From Methylobacterium sp. CB376 (GTDB taxonomy: Bacteria; Pseudomonadota; Alphaproteobacteria; Rhizobiales; Beijerinckiaceae), in the NCBI RefSeq assembly GCF_029714205.1, contig NZ_CP121648.1, positions 7,479,501 to 7,543,500 on the forward strand: DNA of 64,000 bases. Reading direction: 5' to 3'. Each line of letters starts with the position of its first letter. Within the stretch, counting starts at the first letter, position 1. Of the stretch, positions 18,701-32,779 are shown piece after piece. The position numbers and the translations under genes were made by a program. The notes beneath the pieces are model-generated. The model saw only the letters and a list, made by a program, of their open reading frames with translations, had not been told where the DNA came from and did no database searches.

Positions 18701-19897
18701 ATGAGAACGCCCCCTGCCTCCCACCCCTCCCGCGGCGAGGGCCTGCCGCTCCCGGGCCTCCTCGCCCTCGCCATGGCGGGTTTCATCACCATCCTCACCG
18801 AGGCGTTGCCGGCCGGCCTGCTGCCGCAGATCGGCGCGGATCTCGCCGTCTCCGAGGCCGTCGCCGGGCAGTTCGTCACGGTCTACGCCGCCGGCTCGCT
18901 CCTCGCCGCCATCCCGGTGACCGCGGCGACGCGGCCGCTGCGGCGGCGCCCGCTGCTGATCGCCGCGATCGCGGGCTTCGCCGTCGCCAACACCGTGACG
19001 ACCCTGTCCGGCTCCTACGCCCTGACCCTCGCGGCGCGCGCGGTCGCCGGCATCTCGGCGGGGCTGCTCTGGGCGCTCCTGGCCGGTTACGCGGCCCGGA
19101 TGCTGCCCGAGGCCGCGCGGGGCCGCGCCATCGCGGTCGCCATGGCCGGCACGCCGCTGGCGCTGTCGATCGGCATCCCGGCCGGCACCTTCCTCGGCGC
19201 CCTGATCGGCTGGCGCGCCTGCTTCGGCCTGGTGACGGGGCTCAGCGGGATCCTGATCGTCTGGGTTCTGGCCGCCCTGCCCGATCCTCCCGGACAGGCG
19301 GCCGGCCGCGGGCTGCCGCTCTCCCGCGTGGCGTCCATGGCCGGGATCCGGCCGGTCCTCGCCGCGACGCTGACCTTCGTGCTCGCGCACACCATCCTCT
19401 ACACCTACATCGCGCCGTTCCTCGACGCGGCGGGGCTCGGCGCCCGCACCGATCGCGTGCTGCTCGTCTTCGGCGCGGCCTCGGTGCTCGGCCTCGGCAT
19501 CGTCGGCCTCCTCGTCGATCGCCGGTTGCGGACGCTGACGCTCCTCAGCACGGCCCTGTTCGGCCTCTCGGCGCTGGGTCTCGCCCTCGGCGGCGGCGCG
19601 GCGCTCCTGATCGCGGCGGTCGCCGCCTGGGGCCTCGCCTTCGGCGGCGCCGCGACGCTGTTCCAGACGGCCCTCAGCCGGTCCGCCGGGGATGAGGCGG
19701 ACGTCGCGCAGGCGATGCTGGTGACGACCTGGAACCTCGCCATCGCGGGGGGCGGCCTGCTCCTGGAGCGGGTCGGCGCCCAGGGCCTGCCGCCGGCGCT
19801 CATGATCCTGCTCGTCCCGAGCTTCCTCGTCGTCCTGCGCGCCCGGCACCACGGCTTCCCGCCGGCCGCGCCACCCTCACCCCTCGAAGGAGCGTGA
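18701..19897 (+). CDS. MFS transporter, DHA1 type
   Basis: 398-residue inner-membrane protein with about 12 hydrophobic helices. The first carries FITILTEALPAGLLPQIGADL, characteristic of the DHA1 sugar/drug efflux permeases (AraJ/YdhP-like), and motif A appears in degenerate form after helix 2. Probably exports a small molecule. Divergent from a LysR regulator and followed after 1 bp by a serine hydrolase gene, suggesting a small regulated operon. The substrate cannot be predicted. Confidence 0.87.
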   Translation: MRTPPASHPSRGEGLPLPGLLALAMAGFITILTEALPAGLLPQIGADLAVSEAVAGQFVTVYAAGSLLAAIPVTAATRPLRRRPLLIAAIAGFAVANTVTTLSGSYALTLAARAVAGISAGLLWALLAGYAARMLPEAARGRAIAVAMAGTPLALSIGIPAGTFLGALIGWRACFGLVTGLSGILIVWVLAALPDPPGQAAGRGLPLSRVASMAGIRPVLAATLTFVLAHTILYTYIAPFLDAAGLGARTDRVLLVFGAASVLGLGIVGLLVDRRLRTLTLLSTALFGLSALGLALGGGAALLIAAVAAWGLAFGGAATLFQTALSRSAGDEADVAQAMLVTTWNLAIAGGGLLLERVGAQGLPPALMILLVPSFLVVLRARHHGFPPAAPPSPLEGA

Positions 19898-19898
19898 C

Positions 19899-21047
19899 AT
19901 GTCCGAGACCTCGCTGATCCTGCGGCTCGACCGCGTCATCGACGGCGCCCTGGCGGCCGAGCGCATCGTCGGCGCCGTCGTTCTGGTGGGCCGGGACGGA
20001 GAGACCGTCTACGCCCGCGCCGCCGGGCTCGCCGACCGCGAGGCGGCGGCGCCGATGCGGCCGGACACGATCTTCCGGCTCGCCTCCGTGTCGAAGCCCT
20101 TCGTGGCCGCGGCCGCGCTGGCCCTGGTGGCGCAGGGTCGGCTCGCGCTCGACCGCCCGATCACCGAGTGGCTGCCGGATTTCGCGCCGCGCCACGAGGG
20201 GCGGCCGGCGCGCATCACGCTCCGCCACCTCCTCAGCCACGCCTCGGGGCTCGGCTACGGCTTCCTCGAATCCGCGGACGGGCCGCTGCACCGAGCCGGC
20301 GTCTCGGACGGGATGGATCGCTGCGGCCTGACCCTCGCGGAGAACCTGCGCCGCCTCGCGGGCGTGCCGCTGCTGTTCGCGCCGGGCACCGGCTTCCGCT
20401 ACGGGCTCGGCCTCGACGTCGCCGGGGCCCTGGTGGCGGCCGCGACCGGCCTGACGCTGCCGGAGGCGGTGCGCCGCCTCGTCGCCGAGCCCCTGGGCCT
20501 GCGCGACACCGGCTTCGCCCTCGGCGACGCCTCCCGCCTCGCCGCCGCCTACGCGGACGGGGTGCCGCTCGCGCGCCGGATGCGCGAGCCGGACACCCTG
20601 CACTTCGGGCCGGGCCTGGCCGGCATCGCGATGGATCCGGCCCGCATCTTCGATCCGGAGGCCTTTCCGTCCGGCGGCGCCGGGATGGTCGGCACGGCCG
20701 CGGAGGTGATGCGCCTCCTGGAGGCCCTGCGCCGGGGCGGCGCGCCGCTGATGCCGCCCGACCTCGCGGCGGAGATGGGCCGCGACCAGGTCGCCAAGAT
20801 CGACCTCGAAGGCTCGCCCGGCTGGGGCTACGGGCTCGGATTCGCGGTGCTGCGCGATCCGCGGGCGGCGGGGGTCGCGGAGACGCCCGGGACGTGGCGC
20901 TGGGGCGGCGTCTACGGCCACAGCTGGCTCGTCGACCCGGCCCGCGGCCTCACGCTCGTGGCCCTGACCAACACCGCCCTCGAGGGCATGTGGAGCAGCG
21001 GGCGCTTCGCGCTCGACCTCGGCCGGGCGATCGCGGCGGCCCCGTGA
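19899..21047 (+). CDS. Beta-lactamase-family serine hydrolase
   Basis: 382-residue class C/esterase-type protein. The catalytic SxxK is Ser63-Val-Ser-Lys66 (LASVSKPF). ITLRHLLSHASGLGYG follows the family pattern, RYGLGLDV takes the place of the usual YxN, and a VYGHSW segment stands for the KTG-like triad. No signal peptide is evident, so it is probably a cytoplasmic esterase or peptidase rather than an antibiotic beta-lactamase. It follows the MFS gene after one base (TGAC ATG), so the two are co-transcribed. Confidence 0.88.
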   Translation: MSETSLILRLDRVIDGALAAERIVGAVVLVGRDGETVYARAAGLADREAAAPMRPDTIFRLASVSKPFVAAAALALVAQGRLALDRPITEWLPDFAPRHEGRPARITLRHLLSHASGLGYGFLESADGPLHRAGVSDGMDRCGLTLAENLRRLAGVPLLFAPGTGFRYGLGLDVAGALVAAATGLTLPEAVRRLVAEPLGLRDTGFALGDASRLAAAYADGVPLARRMREPDTLHFGPGLAGIAMDPARIFDPEAFPSGGAGMVGTAAEVMRLLEALRRGGAPLMPPDLAAEMGRDQVAKIDLEGSPGWGYGLGFAVLRDPRAAGVAETPGTWRWGGVYGHSWLVDPARGLTLVALTNTALEGMWSSGRFALDLGRAIAAAP

Positions 21048-21080
21048 CCGGCCGTGGGCGCCGCCCGATCGATCCCGGCC

Positions 21081-21276
21081 GCGCGGCGCTTGAGCGAAGC
21101 CGACATCCGCATGGCGAAGCCATCCGTCGAATGTCGCATGCCAAAGCCCGCGCGGCGCTTGAGCGAGGCCCAAAGCCGCCATCCCGAAGGGATGAAGCGG
21201 GTTTGGTATGCCAAGCCCGCGCGGCGCTTGAGCGAAGCCGACATCCGCATGGCGAAGCCATCCGTCGGATGTCGGA
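21081..21276. repeat. Dispersed structured repeat, copy 3 (triple array)
   Basis: Three head-to-tail units. 21081-21136 and 21219-21274 are 56-bp copies differing at one base. A middle, altered unit begins at 21150 and swaps the inner hairpin for CATCCC-GAA-GGGATG. Each outer unit folds as a nested hairpin: CGACATCCG pairs with CGGATGTCG around ATGGC-GAA-GCCAT. The array fills the gap between two convergent genes, and the TGA of the ATPase gene follows directly. Confidence 0.85.
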
Positions 21277-23550
<2,274 letters not shown>

Positions 23551-23689
23551 CCCGATCCGCCTCTCGCTGCGCGGGCGCCCGGGCGCACGCGGCGCCGGGC
23601 GGGGAGCTCGCCCGTCCGCGGGGGGCCCCGTTCGGCGGGAGAACGCGGGGGCCGCGCGGATTGTTCGGCGCGCGGCGAATCGCGCCCGC

Positions 23690-24586
23690 TCAGCCGTAGA
23701 GGGTGAGGATTCCGAGGTCGCCGATGCGGTCGTCCGGGAGCAGGCCGCGCAGGGTCGCGGTGACGGCGTAGCCCGTCGCGGTCCGGGCGAATTCGTAGAG
23801 GTGGTAGCCGGCGCAGTGGCTCAGCGCGCCGCCGCGGGCCGAGGCGGAAGGCGCCCCGATCACCGGCACGCGCCGCCCGTCCGGCCCGATCACGAAGGCG
23901 ACCGAGCCGACGTGGTTGTGGCCGTGCAGGACGAGGTCCGCGCCGACCCGGCGGATCATCGCCTCGACGGCGGACGCGTCGGTCAGGTTGCGCCCGGGCA
24001 GGGCCCCGCCGACATGGGGCGGGTGGTGGATCATCACCACGCGGCAGGGCGCCTCCGGCTCGCGGGCGAGGCTGCCGAGCAGCGCTTCGGCCGCCGCGAT
24101 CTGGCGGGTTCCGAGCCGGCCGCTCGCCACGAAGGGCGCGGTCGGGATCGCCGAGGACAGCCCGACCAGGGCGAGCGGCCCGCGGCGGCGCAGGTAGGGG
24201 AAGGCGCGCTCGCCTCCGGCATCGTCCCGCGTCCAGGGGCCGACCGCGTCGAGGAGCCCGTCGAGGGAGCCGCGCACGTAGGCGTCGTGGTTGCCCGGCA
24301 CGAAGCTCACCGCCTCGGGCCCGCCCAGCGCCTCCAGGAACATCCGGGCGGTCTCCCACTCGCTCGGCAATCCGATGTTGCAGAGGTCGCCCGTGCAGGC
24401 GATGTGGTCGGGCGCGGCCGCCCGCAGGTCGGCGACCAGCGCCTCCAGCACCGCCATGTCGTGCGTCAGCTTGCGGCCGCGGCTCCAGTTCACCCAGCCG
24501 GTCGCGCGCTTGCTGAGCAACTGGCGCAGGCGCGGGCGCGAGAGCGGCCCGACATGGGGATCGGTGAGGTGGGCGAGGCGGAACAT
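23690..24586 (-). CDS. Metallophosphoesterase
   Basis: 298-residue calcineurin-like phosphoesterase with the full metal-ligand series: LTDPHVG, CTGDLCNIG, FVPGNHDAY, MIHHPPHVG and LHGHNH. Cytoplasmic by appearance. The family includes cyclic-nucleotide and phospholipid phosphodiesterases; the substrate here is unknown. The ATG at 24586 begins FRLAHLTDPH, the natural family start, and further upstream codons are not family-like. The gene is divergent from waaA. Confidence 0.88.
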   Translation of the reverse strand: MFRLAHLTDPHVGPLSRPRLRQLLSKRATGWVNWSRGRKLTHDMAVLEALVADLRAAAPDHIACTGDLCNIGLPSEWETARMFLEALGGPEAVSFVPGNHDAYVRGSLDGLLDAVGPWTRDDAGGERAFPYLRRRGPLALVGLSSAIPTAPFVASGRLGTRQIAAAEALLGSLAREPEAPCRVVMIHHPPHVGGALPGRNLTDASAVEAMIRRVGADLVLHGHNHVGSVAFVIGPDGRRVPVIGAPSASARGGALSHCAGYHLYEFARTATGYAVTATLRGLLPDDRIGDLGILTLYG

Positions 24587-24959
24587 CGCGACGGCGAACG
24601 CGGGGGCGCCTCCGGTGGCGGCCCGGAACGACTCCCCGCCGCCGGGCGGCTTATGACCAAGGCCGCGCGGCGCCGCAAGCGCCCGCGGCGCCCGCACGCC
24701 CCGCCGCGACGCGCGGATCGGGGCCCGCGCGAGGTTGCGCCCTGCACTCAGGGGGCGCTAGACGGCGGGCTCCGGAAGCGGGATACGGCGGGTGGGGTCC
24801 GAGTCGGTCCCCCGCGGCGCCGGCTCCCCGCGGCCTCGCCCGAGGTCCGCCGCAGCGTCATCTCATGAGCCCTGTCCTCCGCACCGGCCGCCTTCCCACC
24901 GGCTGTCCCGGCGGTCCGTCCGCCCCTTCCCGCGAGCGTGGGCCGGAGCGGGGCGCCGG
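24587..24959. other. Intergenic region between divergent metallophosphoesterase and waaA
   Basis: About 370 bp with high GC and no convincing gene. It must carry promoters in both directions, but I could not pick out reliable boxes, and no repeat or hairpin stands out. Confidence 0.4.
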
Positions 24960-26261
24960 ATGAGCGCCCCCGCCATGCCGTTCCTGCTGCGGGCCTACCA
25001 TCACGGGCTCCTCGCCCTCGAACCGGCCCTGATCGGCCTGCTGGCCTGGCGCCGCCGCAAGGGCAAGGAGGATCCGGAGCGGCTGCCCGAGCGCGTCGGG
25101 CGCGCCGGCAAGCCGCGCCCCGCCGGGCCCCTCGTCTGGGCGCACGGCGCCAGCGTCGGCGAGGCCCTGATGCTGCTGCCGCTCGTCGACCGCCTCGCCC
25201 GCCGCGGCTTCACGGTGCTGGTCACCTCCGGCACCCGAACCTCGGCCGACCTCGTCGCCGCCCGCCTGCCCGCGGGCGCCCTGCACCAATTCGCACCCCT
25301 GGACGCGCCGCGCTACGTGGCGCGCTTCCTGGACCATTGGCGGCCGGACCTCGCCATCGTGGCGGAATCGGAACTGTGGCCGAACACCATCCTGGCCCTC
25401 GATGCCCGCCAGGTGCCCCTGATCCTCGTCAACGGCCGCATGTCGGAGCGCTCCGCCCGGGGCTGGGCCCGGCTGCCGGCCTTGGCGCGGGCGGTGCTCT
25501 CGCGCATCGCGATCTGCCTCGTCCAGACCCGCGAGGAGGCCGAGCGCTTCCTCCGGCTCGGGGCGCCGCGGGTCGTCGTGTCCGGGAACCTGAAATTCGA
25601 CGCCCCCGCCCCGCCGGCCGACCCGCAGGCCCTGGCCCAGTTCTCGGCGATGCTGGCCGGGCGGCCGGTCTGGCTCGCGGCCAGCACGCATCCGGGCGAG
25701 GAGGCGGGCATCATCGCGGTCCATCGGCGCCTCGCCGCGCAGCGCCCCGGCCTGATCACCCTCGTCGTGCCGCGCCATCCGCGCCGCGGCGCCGAGATTG
25801 CCGCGGCGGGCCGCGCCGCCGGCCTGCGCGTCGCGCTGCGCAGCCAGGGCGGCCTGCCCGACGCGCGCACCGATCTCTACGTCGCCGACACGATCGGGGA
25901 GCTCGGCCTGTTCTACCGCCTCGCGCCCGTCGCCTTCATCGGCGGATCCCTGGTCGAGCGCGGCGGCCAGAACCCGATCGAGCCGGCCCGGCTCGACACC
26001 CCGATCCTGCACGGGCCCCATGTCCGGAACTTCGCCCAGGCCTACGCGGTGCTGGGACAGGCCGGGGCCGCCTTGGCGGTGGCCGACGAGGACGCCCTCG
26101 CGGAGGCCCTGGGCCGGCTCCTCGCCGACCCGGCGCGCCGCGCCGCGATGGCGGCGGCCGGGCGCCGCGCGGTGACGGCCTGCGGCGGCGCCCTCGACCG
26201 GACCATGGCGGCCCTCGAACCCTTCATCTGCCAGATGAAGATCAGCGGCCGGTTCGGCTGA
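24960..26261 (+). CDS. waaA: 3-deoxy-D-manno-octulosonic acid transferase
   Basis: Adds Kdo to lipid IVA at the inner face of the cytoplasmic membrane (GT30). The 433 residues show PLVWAHGASVGE, VTSGTRTSADL, AIVAESELWPN, LVNGRMSERS, WLAASTHPGEE, VPRHPRRG and FIGGSLVERGGQNPIEPA, all diagnostic. The ATG at 24960 has GGAGCGGGG upstream; an ATG five codons later is possible. lpxK starts 2 bp after its stop, so lipid A-core steps are co-expressed. Confidence 0.94.
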   Translation: MSAPAMPFLLRAYHHGLLALEPALIGLLAWRRRKGKEDPERLPERVGRAGKPRPAGPLVWAHGASVGEALMLLPLVDRLARRGFTVLVTSGTRTSADLVAARLPAGALHQFAPLDAPRYVARFLDHWRPDLAIVAESELWPNTILALDARQVPLILVNGRMSERSARGWARLPALARAVLSRIAICLVQTREEAERFLRLGAPRVVVSGNLKFDAPAPPADPQALAQFSAMLAGRPVWLAASTHPGEEAGIIAVHRRLAAQRPGLITLVVPRHPRRGAEIAAAGRAAGLRVALRSQGGLPDARTDLYVADTIGELGLFYRLAPVAFIGGSLVERGGQNPIEPARLDTPILHGPHVRNFAQAYAVLGQAGAALAVADEDALAEALGRLLADPARRAAMAAAGRRAVTACGGALDRTMAALEPFICQMKISGRFG

Positions 26262-26263
26262 GG

Positions 26264-27262
26264 ATGCGGGCCCCGGACTTCTGGTGGCGCGATCCGCCTT
26301 CCCTGCCGGCCCGGCTGCTCGCGCCAGTCGGGGCGCTCTACGGCGCCGCCGCGGCGCGGCGAATGGCCCGGCCTGGCGCGCCGGCCCCCTGCCCGGTCGT
26401 CTGCGTCGGCAACGTCACCCTGGGCGGGGCCGGCAAGACCCCGACCGCCCTGGCGCTCGCGGCCCTGCTGCGGGAGCTCGGCGCGCGCCCCGCCTTCCTG
26501 AGCCGGGGCTACGGCGGGTCCCTGCCGGGGCCGCTGCGCGTCGATCCCGCCGCCCACGGCGCCGCCGAGGTCGGGGACGAGCCCCTGCTCATCGCCCGCG
26601 CGGCGCCCACCATCGTCGCCCGGGACCGCCCGGCCGGCGCCGCGGCCTGCGCGGCCGCCGGCGCCGACGTGATCGTGATGGATGACGGGCTGCAGAACCC
26701 GTCCCTGCGCAAGGATTGGTCCCTGGCCGTCTTCGACGCCGGGGTCGGCATCGGCAACGGCCTGCCCTTCCCGGCCGGGCCGCTGCGGGCGCCGCTCGGC
26801 GCCCAGTGGCCCCTCGTCTCGGCCGTGCTGGTGATCGGGGACGCGGCGCAGGGTCGCCCGCTCCTCGCGGCGGCGGCGGCGCGCGGCCTGCCCGCCCTGC
26901 GCGGGCGGCTCGCGCCGGACGCGGCGGCCGCCGCGGCGCTGCGCGGCCGCCCCGTCCTCGCCTTCGCGGGGATCGGCCGGCCGGACAAGTTCTTCGAGAG
27001 CCTGCGCGCGGTCGGGGCGGAGCTGCGCGGGACGCGCGCCTTCCCGGACCATCACGCCTACCGGGCGGGGGAGATCGCGGCGCTGGAGCGGGAGGCGACG
27101 CGGCGGGGCCTGACCCTCGTCACCACCGAGAAGGACCGCGTGCGCCTGCCCGCCGCCATGGCGGTGGCGGTGCTGCCGGTGCGGCTCGCGCTCGCGCCGG
27201 ACGACGCGGCGCTCCTGCGCGCGCGCCTCGCGGCCCTGCTGAGGGGGCGGGCCGGGCCCTGA
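26264..27262 (+). CDS. lpxK: Tetraacyldisaccharide 4'-kinase
   Basis: Phosphorylates the 4' position of the lipid A disaccharide using ATP, at the inner membrane. The 332 residues contain the P-loop VGNVTLGGAGKTPTA, FLSRGYGGS, VGDEPLLIA, VIVMDDGLQN with catalytic Asp, and LVTTEKDRVRLP. The ATG is 2 bp beyond the waaA stop, with GAGG made partly by that stop region. The downstream DUF2093 gene is convergent, with only 4 bp between them. Confidence 0.94.
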   Translation: MRAPDFWWRDPPSLPARLLAPVGALYGAAAARRMARPGAPAPCPVVCVGNVTLGGAGKTPTALALAALLRELGARPAFLSRGYGGSLPGPLRVDPAAHGAAEVGDEPLLIARAAPTIVARDRPAGAAACAAAGADVIVMDDGLQNPSLRKDWSLAVFDAGVGIGNGLPFPAGPLRAPLGAQWPLVSAVLVIGDAAQGRPLLAAAAARGLPALRGRLAPDAAAAAALRGRPVLAFAGIGRPDKFFESLRAVGAELRGTRAFPDHHAYRAGEIAALEREATRRGLTLVTTEKDRVRLPAAMAVAVLPVRLALAPDDAALLRARLAALLRGRAGP

Positions 27263-27266
27263 GCGG

Positions 27267-27485
27267 TCAGGGCCGCCCCGTCTCCCGCAGCCGCTGCATC
27301 ACCGCCTCCGGCCCGGCATAGGCCTCCTGGCGGGCCACGCTCCAGTAGCGCAGGTCGTCGAGGGCGATCTCCGCGCCGGTCACCGCGCAGCGCACGAAGC
27401 GGCCCGGGCGCACCACCCTCAGGTTGCTGTCGCCGTACTCGACCACCGCCTCGCCCGTTCCGCCCCGATCCATCCGTCCCAGCAT
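27267..27485 (-). CDS. DUF2093 family small protein
   Basis: 72-residue protein matching DUF2093 over its whole length (GEAVVEYGDSNLRVVRPG, CAVTGAEIALDDLRYW). Function unknown. The family is conserved beside lipid A genes in Hyphomicrobiales. The ATG at 27485 follows GGAGGACGCG; longer versions of the frame lack a binding site. Confidence 0.88.
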   Translation of the reverse strand: MLGRMDRGGTGEAVVEYGDSNLRVVRPGRFVRCAVTGAEIALDDLRYWSVARQEAYAGPEAVMQRLRETGRP

Positions 27486-27553
27486 CGCGTCCTCCGGTCC
27501 GATCCCCGCGTGTAGGACGCCGCGGCCCGGCTGTCGACGGAGGCCGCGCCGGC

Positions 27554-28069
27554 TCACAGGCGGTAGCGGATCTGGTCGGTCCAGAACCGCTCCAGGCGGG
27601 CCAGCGACTGGTTCAGGCGGACGAAATCGTCCTCCGAGATGCCGCCGATCGGCTGGATCGTCCGGGCGTGCTTGTCGTAGAGGCCGCGCACGATCTCGTG
27701 CACCTCCCGGCCCTTATCGGTCAGGCTGATCCGCACCGAGCGCCGGTCGGTCTTCGAGCGGGCGTGGTGCAGGTAGCCGGTCTCGACCAGCTTCTTCACG
27801 TTGTAGGAGACGTTCGAGCCGAGATAGTAGCCGCGGGTGCGCAGCTCGCTCGCGGTCAGCTCCTTGTCGCCGATATTGTAGAGCAGCAGCGCCTGCACGC
27901 TGTTGACGTCCTCGCGGCCGCGGCGCTCGAACTCGTCCTTGATGACGTCGAGCAGGCGGCGGTGCAGCCGCTCGACGAGGTGCAGGGCCTCCAGGTATTG
28001 GTTGCGCACCACCGGCGCGGCTTCCGGGGCCCGGGCCTGCTCGGCCACCTTCAACGCCTGGTTCTTCAT
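27554..28069 (-). CDS. MarR-family regulator, LdtR-like
   Basis: 171 residues with a winged-helix MarR fold: VNSVQALLLYNIGDKELTAS, TRGYYLGSNVSYNVKKLVE as recognition helix, then SKTDRRSVRISLTDKGRE as wing. This strongly resembles LdtR of Liberibacter and Sinorhizobium, which controls an L,D-transpeptidase and osmotic tolerance (family knowledge). The gene lies 67 bp from DUF2093 on the same strand. A palindrome about 110 bp upstream is a candidate operator. Confidence 0.85.
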   Translation of the reverse strand: MKNQALKVAEQARAPEAAPVVRNQYLEALHLVERLHRRLLDVIKDEFERRGREDVNSVQALLLYNIGDKELTASELRTRGYYLGSNVSYNVKKLVETGYLHHARSKTDRRSVRISLTDKGREVHEIVRGLYDKHARTIQPIGGISEDDFVRLNQSLARLERFWTDQIRYRL

Positions 28070-28175
28070 GGTTTCGCCTCTCTGTACTGCCTGCTGGGCG
28101 GTGTTGTCCGCTCCGCTTATGCAGCCAACCTAGGAGGCCCCCGTGAATGTGGGTTTAAACGATACGCTAAATTCT

Positions 28176-28199
28176 CGATTTACCGATGTGGGTAAATCG
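28176..28199. promoter_or_regulatory. Palindrome upstream of the LdtR-like gene
   Basis: CGATTTACC, 6 nt, GGTAAATCG: 9-bp perfect arms inside the most AT-rich stretch of this neighbourhood. It sits between the regulator start (28069) and the 3' end of the next gene (28237). It may be an autoregulatory operator or, less likely, a terminator for the upstream gene, as no T-run follows. Confidence 0.5.
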
Positions 28200-28236
28200 A
28201 CGATAAAGCCGCCGGTCGCGGCCCCGGCGTCCCCGG

Positions 28237-28704
28237 TCACCGCATCTCGCGCGAGGCGAGCCAGGATACGGTGAAGTAGAGGACGACGATCGTCCCGTCG
28301 AAGGCAAGGTTCGGCACACTCATCGGCAGGAGCTGCGGGGTGAGCAGCGCCAGCACGAAGGCCGAGGTCGCGGCGAGCAGCCAGACGACGCCGCCCCAGG
28401 CGGTGCCGAGCCAGAGCCCGACCGCGGCCAGGAGGTCGATCACCCCGAAATAGATGATGACCGCCTGACGCCCCACCGGGGCGCCCTCGAAGGGCTGGGC
28501 GCCGGGCCGGGCGCCCAGGATCTCCGCCCAGGCGCTGAGGCCCTTGATCATCCAGATCACCGCGACCATGCGCATGAGCCAGATCAGCACCACGTCCCAG
28601 CGGGTGCCGGGCGGCTGAGGATTGCGCTCGATGCGGTCGCCCCCGTCCTCCGACAGGGCGAGGCCGCGCGAGGGGCCGCTGCGGGCCCTGGGGAGGCCGC
28701 GCAT
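28237..28704 (-). CDS. Four-helix membrane protein (DUF6163-like)
   Basis: 155 residues. A basic N-terminus is followed by four hydrophobic helices, beginning VVLIWLMRMVAVIWMIKGLSAW and ending NLAFDGTIVVLYFTVSWLA. It matches in outline a Hyphomicrobiales membrane family of unknown function; the DUF number is from memory. The ATG at 28704 lies one base after the hydrolase stop, so the two are co-transcribed. A shorter start inside the basic region is possible. Confidence 0.7.
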   Translation of the reverse strand: MRGLPRARSGPSRGLALSEDGGDRIERNPQPPGTRWDVVLIWLMRMVAVIWMIKGLSAWAEILGARPGAQPFEGAPVGRQAVIIYFGVIDLLAAVGLWLGTAWGGVVWLLAATSAFVLALLTPQLLPMSVPNLAFDGTIVVLYFTVSWLASREMR

Positions 28705-28705
28705 C

Positions 28706-31385
<2,680 letters not shown>

Positions 31386-31512
31386 CGCCGCGGCCGGGCG
31401 ATCGCCCCTGGCCGGTGGGCCGTGCCGACGCGCGCATCGACTCCGCGGGCGGCCGGGATCATTCTGACGGCGGGAATCGCCGCGGATGCGGCGCCGAGCG
31501 CGAGGGCGTATC

Positions 31513-32754
31513 TTGAGCGAACCCTACGTCATCGGCCCGGACGACGTCGCCCGGGCCGCCGAGACCATCCGGGGCCACGTGCTGCGCACGCCGCTGGTGC
31601 CGGCGCCGCGCCTGTCGGAGGTCACCGGCGCCCGGGTCTTCGTCAAGCACGAGAACATGCAGGCGACCGGGGCCTTCAAGGAGCGCGGCGCGGCGAACCG
31701 CCTGAGCCGGCTCGACGCCGACGAGCGCCGCCGCGGCGTGGTGGCGATGTCGGCCGGCAACCACGCCCAGGCGGTGGCCTATCACGCGAGGCGCCTCGGC
31801 ATCCCGGCCACGATCGTGATGCCGGCCACGACCCCCCTCGTGAAGGTCGAGAACACCCGCGCCCACGGCGCCACCGTGCTCCTGGAGGGCGAGACGCTGG
31901 TCGAGGCGGCCGAGACCGCCCGCGACCTCGTCGAGACGCGGGGCCTCGTCCTGGTCCACCCCTACGACGACCCGGCCGTGATGGCCGGCCAGGGCACGGT
32001 CGCCCTGGAGATGCTGGAGGATGCGCCCGACCTCGACTGCCTCGTGGTGCCGATCGGCGGCGGCGGGCTGATGGCCGGGATGGCGGTCGCCGCCTCCGCC
32101 CGGCCGGACCTCGACCTCTACGGCGTCGAGGCGGCGTTCTACCCCTCCTTCCTCAACGCGATCGACGGCGGCGCGCGCCCGATCGGCGGGCCGACCCTGG
32201 CGGAGGGCATCGCCGTCAAGACGGTCGGGCGGTTCACCCTGCCGATCATCCGCGACCGGGTGCGGGAGATCCTCCTCGTCGGCGAGCCCGAGATCGAGCG
32301 CGCGGTGCACGACTACGCCACCCTGCAGCGCAGCCTCGCCGAGGGGGCGGGGGCGGCCGGGCTCGCGGCCCTGCTGGCCCATCCCGACCGCTTCGCCGGG
32401 CGCAAGGTCGGCCTCGTGCTCTGCGGCGGCAACATCGACGCGCGGCTCCTGGCCTCCGTGATGGTCCGCGAGCTGGAGCGGGAGGACCGCATCGTCTCCT
32501 TCCGCCTGACCGCGAGCGACCGCCCCGGCGTGCTCGGGCGGGTGACCGGGCGCCTCGGCGAACTCGGCGTCAACATCCTGGAGGTGTCGCACGGGCGCCT
32601 CCACCTCGACGTGCCGGCCAAGAGCGTGACGATCGACGTGACCATCGAGACCCGCGGCCCCGGCCACACCGCCGAGATCCTGACGACGCTCGCGGCCGAG
32701 GGCCTCGATCCGCGCCGCATCGGCCCGCACGGCACCGCCACGGCGACGGCCTGA
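31513..32754 (+). CDS. Threonine ammonia-lyase with ACT domain
   Basis: PLP enzyme turning threonine into 2-oxobutyrate and ammonia. The 413 residues show the PLP lysine in ATGAFKERGA, SAGNHAQAVAYHA, the phosphate-binding VPIGGGGLMAG, and a C-terminal ACT domain (SDRPGVLGRVTGRLGELGVN). The length fits the short IlvA/TdcB-with-ACT group. The TTG at 31513 (L-S-E-P-Y) with GAGGG 8 nt upstream is used; an ATG nine codons earlier is an alternative. Whether it is biosynthetic or catabolic is not decided by sequence. Confidence 0.9.
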   Translation: MSEPYVIGPDDVARAAETIRGHVLRTPLVPAPRLSEVTGARVFVKHENMQATGAFKERGAANRLSRLDADERRRGVVAMSAGNHAQAVAYHARRLGIPATIVMPATTPLVKVENTRAHGATVLLEGETLVEAAETARDLVETRGLVLVHPYDDPAVMAGQGTVALEMLEDAPDLDCLVVPIGGGGLMAGMAVAASARPDLDLYGVEAAFYPSFLNAIDGGARPIGGPTLAEGIAVKTVGRFTLPIIRDRVREILLVGEPEIERAVHDYATLQRSLAEGAGAAGLAALLAHPDRFAGRKVGLVLCGGNIDARLLASVMVRELEREDRIVSFRLTASDRPGVLGRVTGRLGELGVNILEVSHGRLHLDVPAKSVTIDVTIETRGPGHTAEILTTLAAEGLDPRRIGPHGTATATA

Positions 32755-32779
32755 GCAGACTTGCGCGGGGCAAGTCTGC
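32755..32779 (+). terminator. Hairpin after threonine ammonia-lyase
   Basis: GCAGACTTG and CAAGTCTGC pair around a 7-nt GC loop, starting right after the TGA. The following bases lack a clear T-run, so it may be a weak terminator. Confidence 0.5.
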
